Shown one piece after another: positions 57,000-64,000 of a DNA stretch of 64,000 bases. The position numbers and the translations under genes are program-made. Source of the DNA: Coptis chinensis (Eukaryota > Streptophyta > Magnoliopsida > Ranunculales > Ranunculaceae); the NCBI GenBank assembly GCA_015680905.1, contig CM027377.1, positions 56,441,501-56,505,500 on the forward strand. The letters are read 5' to 3'. Within the stretch, counting starts at the first letter, position 1. The number at the start of each line of letters is the position of its first letter. A model generated the notes under the pieces. It made no database searches, was not told the DNA's origin, and worked only from the letters and a program-made list of their open reading frames with translations.

Positions 57000-57610
57000 C
57001 ATTCCACAGTCAACGGTCCAAGTCAACGGTCAATGGTCAACGGTCAATAGTCAAAGTCAAACTGTCGTTTCCATGTTCGACAGGTTCAGGGTCATAGCCA
57101 TGGTTCAGGGCAAAGGTCAAAGTTGCATGGCTCATGGGCTCATGACCAAGGTAATGGTTCGGACCCAACTGGCCAAGCCCAAACCTTAGAACCCGAAAGT
57201 TTGAACATTTAAAGACCCAATTAGATCTATTTTAAGTTATATGGACCGGCCCCAAAACTAACTTGAAACTGGTCCAAAGAAAAACAATTAGTTTTAGCCC
57301 AACCAACTTAACCTAAACTGGTCCGAAACAAAAGATTAATCCGGCCCAATAACTAACTAGTGTTTAGGCCCAAAACTTGAACTGAACTGGCCCACAACTT
57401 AACCTAAAACTGGGCCCAAACTAAACCAAATAAACCGGCCCATTGAACTAAACCAAATTGGTCCAAAACTTAATTTGGTTCGGCCCAAAGAAAACCAATT
57501 AGAAAAGGCCCAAACAAAATAAGGTTTTTGGCCCAACCAACTTAATCTAAACCGGCCCAAAACAAAACCAAAATAGCCCAAAAACCGAAAACCGGTCCAA
57601 GGCCCAGCCG
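57000..57610. repeat. GTCAACGGTCAA block and GGCCCA cluster
   Basis: 57000-57060 repeats GTCAACGGTCAA words. 57240-57610 holds about ten GGCCCA words (TGGGCC on minus) amid AACC/TTGG-rich sequence. TGGGCC is the core of the plant site II promoter motif bound by TCP factors. Any regulatory role here is inference. Confidence 0.6.
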
Positions 57611-58461
57611 GTCATCTTCTTCCTCCAGCAGGCACCCAAATCGGCCACCACCAGTACCGATCGCCACTCCTCCCAATCTACTCGAAAATGTTCAGGGGAA
57701 AAACCCCCAAAACATTAACAAATTGAAAACCTCACCTCCTTAATCCCTCATCTTCATCAAACCTAGATCTCAAAGTTTTCGACCTCCATTAATGGCTTCC
57801 ACAACCTATCAACAGCCCCCATCCAAATTCCAACATTCAAACATACATTAACAACCCACAAAACAACATAGTAGATCAAACAAAAAAATAAAAACCAAAA
57901 ATCAAATCCCTCAGTATAATAGTAATGGCGTTTTTACAGGGGAGGAGGTTTGGGGGCTCGCGCCTCCATTGATGCTCCCTTCAAGCTTCAACAACCCACT
58001 CCAAACATCCCTAACCAACCTCAAACCAACCAAGCTAACCTCACCACCAAAAGTTCAAACCAAATCAAACGCCATCAACGTCTTCAAGCTTTGACAGAGC
58101 TTCGACAGCCCGACATCAACCAACGACCCCAAACAAGATTTAATATCTAAACAGTGTTCAATAAACTACAAACAGTTCCAATCCGTATACCGAACAACTG
58201 CTTGTTTTGGCTCGCCGCCATTAACGCTCTTTCGAGCTTCAGCAGTTCAACTAAAATCTAAAACATATCGACAGAACTAAAATTATAAAAACTGGTCGGA
58301 AACACTCGACAGTAAAATCGTAAATACTAAACAGACGAAAATCATAGTTTTAGTAGTGGTGAGAGATAAACTCTACTCACCTGGCTTAACAGCTCCACGA
58401 ATCCTCCTAGTCCGAATGGTCGCGCTCCACCCTCCAGCAAACGAGTTTCTAGCTCGGCCTC

Positions 58462-59928
58462 TGATAATCATAAAAATGATTAGTTTTCCTATGAAATGAA
58501 TGATGAAACTCAAAACGTAAGTAAACTAAAACTATCTACATGTCTATTTTTATCAAAGTTTCTACTCTCAATTCTATCGAATATAGTGGAGTAGGAAGTT
58601 CGTTCCACTCCTAGTGCTCTAGCATGGAATTGTTTTCTAATTTAATTAGTCGGTCTTAAGTCTATGAGAGTTTTACGAGGGGGAATTATACTACGATGCA
58701 ATATGAAATTGATTATTTTAATTTAAACTACGAATGCTATGGAAATATGATTGTTTTTTAATCTAGATAAAGGATTAGAGGGGAATTGAATCCACCTCGA
58801 ATCCAACTTAATAACCTAGCATAGATTGTTGTATCTCGATTCTTACGCGTTCTTACGGCAAGAATTTCGAAGTTCTAATCCTTAGTGTTCGTGGCATTTC
58901 TACCAAATACTAACTAGCATGTGAGGGTCGCCCACCCATTCTCATGGCTTAAACACGACCTTCTAGAGTGGAATAGAATCTACAAACAATTCTACACTAA
59001 CAACTAAGTTTTCATCAAGGCTTCATTAACCCCTCTAATGGAGGTTTTAGCCTTGATTCATCAAACTAACATTTCCCATTGAATCTAAACTAAACATAAT
59101 GTAAAGAATTGAAATTTACTTAATTAAACAATAATGAAATCTAATTTAATGACTAAAATGAAATAAGAACAAGAATTGAAATTATATCTGGAAATGGAAA
59201 TGACAAAAATGGAAATTGATAAAAATACTACTTTATTGATCTAATCAAGTGAAGAACAAGATTCAAAGGTTTAATCTAATACAATGAATTGAAACTAATT
59301 AAACTAAGTTCTAAAACTAATTAATGGAGGCTAACTAATCTAGGTCTAACTATCTACCATTAACAAAGAGTGAAGCTTTGGTTTTTTATACATTCAGATC
59401 CAAAAATCGTGCATGGGCTTGGAGCCATGTTTTGGGTCGAGAATCGTGCCCAAAACCCAATTCTTTTCAAATTCAAAAGGCCTCTTCAGCTGCAGTTGGC
59501 TTCAACAGACTTTTCGTCCACTTCTGCTCCTCTGATTGGGTCAAGGCTTAGACCATTGGAAAGCTCTTTCCGATCCGGTCGTTTTGACATAAGGTAGGCC
59601 CCATTCCAAGGTCTGAGTCCAAAGATACGGCCTTCGGAAGTTCTGCTGACTTGTGTGCTGTTTCTGCCCGCGTCGACTTTTCAGCTTTTGACCGGGCTTT
59701 TAGAAAGGCTTTGTCTTCTCGAAACTTGACCTTTAATCACGGAACTCCTTAGTAACCGACCTTTGCTCCTTTATCTCGCTAAAGTGGCACATTTCTGCAC
59801 ATAATGGACTTTGAAGCCTGAAATGCATAAAAACACGTAATCAGTGTTAACTCTTAATTATTACTCACATAATTGGTCTAAAAGTATGACTATTAAAGGG
59901 TTAAAACTACAGTTTTGGGCTCTTATCA
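58462..59928 (-). repeat. 3' LTR of Athila element #2
   Basis: It is 1467 bp, the inverse of TGATAAGAGCCC ... TTTATCA. It is clearly more diverged from both LTRs of copy #1 than those are from each other. Confidence 0.9.
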
Positions 59929-59943
59929 AACCACCCCCAAACA
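59929..59943 (-). promoter_or_regulatory. Polypurine tract of Athila #2
   Basis: On minus, TGTTTGGGGGTGGTT lies directly before the LTR. Confidence 0.75.
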
Positions 59944-60659
59944 GCATTTTGCTTGTCCTCAAGCAAAGATGAGAAATTAGAATAAATGACCAAAATGGAG
60001 TTCTATCTACTCGCTTTATTTGAGTCGCGATTACATTGACCATATGCAACAAGGCCTTAAACCACTAGGAATTCCCTAGTGGACGAAGTTATAGTCTCGT
60101 GAGAGTTTTCAAATGAAGGTACTCACAAACTTCATCTATACTACAACGACTAAGAAATAAAACTATTGTTTCCTTATTTATGTCTCAATTATCTATACGC
60201 CTCACTAGCAATGAATCTGTAATAATCATGTTGAAACTTAAGCTAATATATGCATAATAATCAATCATCTACAATAAACATATATACAATGAGTAATACT
60301 ATGAAATGCAATAGCAGGTCCGTTTTCAAACTTTGGAATAACGCCCTTAAGTAGGTTCTCACAATAAAGTCAAGACAAAAATCACTCGATTTTTCCACTC
60401 AAGTTTTGCTACTCCGATTAGTAAAGTGGGCATACTTTACCTTACAATCTCAATGACACACAAGGAAGCCGAAGTTGATCAAACACATCTGCCACTTACT
60501 ATCCCACTAACCTATTCCTAATTGAGCTAGAGGTCTTTATTAGGTGTTGCGGGGATTAGAAGATGGTTTAAGAAGGAAGGAAATGGATATTCAAAAGGGA
60601 CAAGTCTAAGATAATAGAGTCTTCATATTATGTAACTAGAGAAAACCTTGTTATCTACT

Positions 60660-60925
60660 TTTGCTTCTACACTTTGTTTCCATCCTTAGCCATATATTTT
60701 TTTATCTTTTTCTTTGGCTTTTGACTCATTTTATTCTATTTTTTGGAGTTTTTATTTTATTTCTATTTTTATTTTTCTTTTCTTTGGATGAAAACTTCTT
60801 TTCTTTATTTTTCAAGAAATTAACTAACTTTTGTTTACTTTGGTTTTTCTCTTCTTCTTTCTTCTTCATTTCATCGGACTTATTAAATTGGGTAGGTTTA
60901 TTTTAAATTATTATTATTATTATTA

Positions 60926-60959
<34 letters not shown>

Positions 60960-60965
60960 TTGTTT
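60660..60965. repeat. Pyrimidine-rich block and (TTA)n microsatellite
   Basis: 60690-60870 is T/C-rich, the inverse of the A-rich block at 31130-31400. 60908-60959 is a (TTA)n array absent from copy #1. Confidence 0.85.
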
Positions 60966-62449
60966 TGTTTGTAACAGGGTAAAGGATTTGTGGTTTATGA
61001 AAGGGCTGATAAAAGGCTCAGTGGGGTGACTAGCGGAAAATATACTTAGGTCGGAATTTCTAGCTATATCGATCCAAAAAGGGCCTAAATTCTCTCTTAG
61101 GACATGGTATAGTGGTCAAGCAAGTGGACGTGTGATTTCTCTATTCGGAATATACTTCTCCCTTGTGTCATTTCTCAAATGTTTCACTCATATAAGGCTT
61201 TAGGCTATATTCTCACAGGATTTGTAGAATAAGTACTCTAGCCTAGAATTCAGAAACTTACTGCCTAACAATCATAGATACTCATGTAATATATTTATAG
61301 ATAGATGCAAAGATTATTACCTACATATTAACCTAAGTTTCTAAAAACTATTCTAATGCAAAAGCTACGTGAGACTTCTAGATTATTAAGAGCATAGAGA
61401 AAGAAACAATACCAATATTCCTAAGTGTATAGCATAAACTTTTTATTTTTATTTTTATTTTTATTATTTTTAAGACAAATAATACGTAATATACAACCTA
61501 ATATGTGCTTAACATTTACATCGTGTTTCTATACGACCCCCAAACAATTTGGGAGAAGGGGGTTCATGAAACAATTCAATAGCACAATTAAATTATGTAA
61601 CTAACTAATTTTTATAATTTTTAACATTTTATAAATAAAAGTGCGTAATTTACATCCTAAAAGTGTCTAATTTTTGCAAATGTTTCTATCCCACCCCCAA
61701 ACAATCGAACGCTTTGTCCTCAAAGTGTAAAGAGATAAGGAAAGAATTTACCATAGAAACGTGGCAAAAATTGGCGCACTGTAATGTAAATATTGTAAAG
61801 ATGATATGATAATATGAAACACAATTAAATCATTACGTGACTAACTAACACAAACTCTAATGGAGTAAAAACATGACAGCTTAGGGTGGCAACAAGATTT
61901 GAAATGAATACCAAAAATCGCCACCCCCAAACAAAATTGGAAAACTCTTTTTAAGTTTGAAATTTTTGTTTGGCCTATACTCCAGAAAGTTGGTATTGTA
62001 CTAAAACTTGGGTCTTTTAAGGTCAGATTCCCGAGACTTGCTAGATTACTATTTTTATAGCTTTAAACTTTTTTACTTTTTATGAATTAGGTTTAATATA
62101 AAGGAAAACAATAAGCAGTAAAGACATAATTCACACCATAGAGAAACATGACTCAAAAACCAAGAAAACATGCAAGAGTGGAAAACGTGAATTATGTGAA
62201 CCGTGGGATCTGAGGATCCGTACTTACAACCACACACTCCATAGGGAGGGCCCGGTTACCTGAATGGTGCATTCACCAATATATGGAAATAAAAGGAAAT
62301 GCACCAAACACAAAATTTGAGTCGTTTATAGTCAGATACTCGAGACTTTATCTAAATATATGTATGAATATGCAGTTTATTATATATCAATAACCGAAAT
62401 AGTTATGGATCGCTCCATAAATAAATATCACAGAAAACATATCCAAACA

Positions 62450-63160
62450 CAATCAAGCACCAAGATTTCCTACGACGACCCTAGTGGAATGAAAAATAAG
62501 TCGGATAGACCTATAACATAACCGAGCATGCACTTTACATTTCATCTTTGAACGAGAGGGTGTCCTAGTGAATAAGTGTGGAAAAGTGAATGGTTGTGGA
62601 AGATATGGTGGGTTGGGATAAGTTTTAGAGGGAAACCATGGAAAAAATGAGGATGTGGGTTTAGCACAAAACTCATTCATGGTGTAGTTAGGGGGACCGC
62701 CTCAAGTCCGAAAATGAAGGTGTCAAGTGGTTTATCCTTGGGAAGTATTTGTTTACTAGGTGGATTTAAAAAATCATGAAGCACAGGAGAAACTAAAGGA
62801 TCGAGTGCAAACTCGAGGTTCCTTTGAAAAGGTGGAGGGTGGGGAATATTGGTGATGGAAGGTGAATGATTCTTAGCTAGAGCTCTCAAGTCCATATCAT
62901 CAGAAATCTTGATATATGCAAGACATTCCTCAATAGGTGGGTCAAAAGGATCACTGGGATAGAGATTGAAAAATTCATTTTCCGTCATAGCATCAAGGGA
63001 TGAATGGTTGTTGGCAAGGGGGGACTCACAAAGTGGTAAAGAAGCGGTGCAAAAGAGTTGCAGGAATTCTTCTTTGATTTCGCCTACTACCGTGGAGTCA
63101 TTGTTAAAGTCGGAATTTCCGGGAAAGGAATTTGTTAATCTGTTTCTCCGAAACATGTTT
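62450..63160 (-). pseudogene. Post-protease ORF of Athila #2
   Basis: ORF 63156-62677 (MFRRNRLTNSFPGNSDFNND, then DAMTENEFFNLYPSDPFDPP, PPPFQRNLEFALDPL) is open for 159 codons. ORF 62680-62453 follows with MNEFCAKPTSSFFPW. The same words occur in copy #1 near 25790 and 25950. It is acidic in its middle and has no recognised domain. In ordinary Athila elements the reverse transcriptase would follow here; it does not. Confidence 0.6.
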
Positions 63161-63179
63161 TTGAAGTAATCTTGAGCTA

Positions 63180-63660
63180 AGCTCCTCGATCATGCTAACC
63201 TCGCCATTTGTAGATGAATCGATATCGCGGTCCTCGTTTTGAAAAAACATTTACCTCAACGTAAAGATGGCCAAAGGACAAGGACATTGAACCATCGCGC
63301 AGCTTTATGAGCGTTGGCAGTAGCCAAGAAGGGGCCTCTAAAATGATAGGTACAGAGTCGTTAGTGACTTCGTGGTCGAGGATAACGAAAGTCGGCCGGG
63401 TAGTAAAAATTTTGGACTTTAACCAAAGACGTTTTCAACCACACCCCTTAGGATACTTAATAGACCGATCGCCTAATTGCAATGTCATTTTAGTAGGTTG
63501 CATCTCCTCTAGACCTATTTGTTTATACAAATAAAACAGGAGTAAGTTAACACTAGCCCCCGTGTCTAGTATATGTCGTCGTGGTGAGAATCTCCTAAGG
63601 TGCATTATGCAAGGAGGGAAGACCAGTGGTCCTTGTACTTAACAATTCCATTATCTTTGG
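63180..63660 (-). pseudogene. Aspartic protease of Athila #2
   Basis: Minus-strand reading shows DTGASVNLLLFYLYKQIGLE, then MQPTKMTLQLGDRSIKYPKG and FVILDHEV. The catalytic DTGAS is intact, unlike in copy #1. Further frame breaks near 63380-63400 make the whole ORF non-functional. Confidence 0.75.
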
Positions 63661-64000
63661 ATAAAGTTGGGAACCGCTCAGTTAGAAAGGCGCCTTTAGG
63701 TATGTTGGTCTTACGCCTAGTAGTGCACAACTCCTTAAGAAACTTAGCGTGGTTAGGTAGCTTTTTATAGCTTCGAGAAAAGGAAGGTTTATCGTTAGAT
63801 TTTTGAAAATGTTCCTAATCTCCTCAAAGTTAGTATCCCCGGTTAACATGGCTAATTTCGAGGAACGGTGGTTTCGCTTCTATATTTAGCGTATGGCTCG
63901 ACTTGATGTGTAACCTTGGCTTTTCTCGTTTTTAGGTTGTGGTTTAACCGGTACCTCTACGGTGGTAGGTTCTTCAATTTCTATTTCGTATCTAGTTCGA

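Larger units (their letters stand above)
55178..58461 (-). mobile_element. Long LTR-like repeat (unassigned LTR retrotransposon)
   Basis: It begins TGTCACACCCCGAATTTCGA, the inverse of the GGGGTGTGACA end common in plant LTRs, exactly where LINE-B stops. A candidate target word ATCCC precedes it. About 3.3 kb without coding capacity follows, and it is cut at 58461 by Athila #2. Minus orientation is inferred from a leader-like part near 58380 containing CAGGTGAGTAG, a splice-donor-like word. No PBS or domain is visible, so the lineage is open. Confidence 0.5.
58462..64000 (-). mobile_element. Athila-type element #2, minus strand, runs off the window
   Basis: An LTR homologous to those of Athila #1 (58462-59928) is followed on plus by the inverse polypurine tract AACCACCCCCAAACA, 3' untranslated DNA, a post-protease remnant (62450-63160) and protease (63200-63650). 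The 5' part lies beyond 64000. Between PPT and protease there are ~3.3 kb, against ~6.6 kb in copy #1: the part matching 26750-30450, with the plant-transposon-protein and env-like ORFs, is missing. No RT, RNase H or integrase is seen. Confidence 0.88.

Noticed and set aside
60661-60906. An 81-codon Leu/Phe-rich frame resembling a membrane protein
   Set aside because: It is translation of a pyrimidine-rich block in the untranslated part of Athila #2.

Overview
The window looks like nuclear DNA of a flowering plant, most probably a eudicot. Supporting evidence is spliced plant genes, Ty1/copia and Ty3/gypsy (Athila- and Tat-type) retrotransposons, a plant LINE with an RNase H domain, CACTA and hAT-like DNA transposons, and a nuclear copy of the chloroplast gene ycf2. 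Most of the 64 kb is mobile-element DNA. Only three genes look intact, apart from two very short candidate ORFs: a two-exon protein of unknown family (35625-36740, minus), a two-exon LEA_1-family gene (37797-38477, plus) and a two-exon equilibrative nucleoside transporter most like ENT8 (44957-46657, minus).

Layout from left to right. 1-1242 is the right end of a CACTA transposon, inserted in a ~175-bp tandem repeat (1246-2790) that is also split by an ~855-bp unidentified segment. 3038-6260 (minus) is a degenerate DUF1985-type gene with an internally duplicated exon-intron-exon unit. 7284-9215 holds several MITEs, one with a perfect 8-bp target duplication. 10791-11800 holds two copies of a segment with a 23-residue hydrophobic ORF. 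12240-20127 is a ycf2 insertion cut in two by a 7.5-kb Tat-type LTR retrotransposon (12468-20008, minus, TSD GTAGT). That element carries degenerate RNase H and integrase, an 18-copy 87-bp hairpin repeat and a captured ABCF-ATPase gene fragment.

21007-33667 is a complete 12.7-kb Athila-type element (plus, TSD TACCA) with gag and protease remnants and a plant-transposon-protein/env-like region, but no reverse transcriptase, RNase H or integrase that I can find. It lies beside an F-box pseudogene (33747-34692, minus). 39221-44569 is a degenerate Ty1/copia element (minus) downstream of ENT8.

48.7-64 kb is a nest. An old LINE (minus) was hit by a second, nearly full-length LINE (49130-54874, plus) and by a long LTR-like repeat (55178-58461). 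The latter was hit in turn by a second Athila-type copy (58462-64000+, minus).

The intact genes do not form a pathway together; they are host-gene islands between insertions. The most unusual items are the host ABCF fragment and hairpin satellite inside the Tat element, the RT-less Athila-like family, the duplicated micro-ORF and the unknown 331-aa protein.
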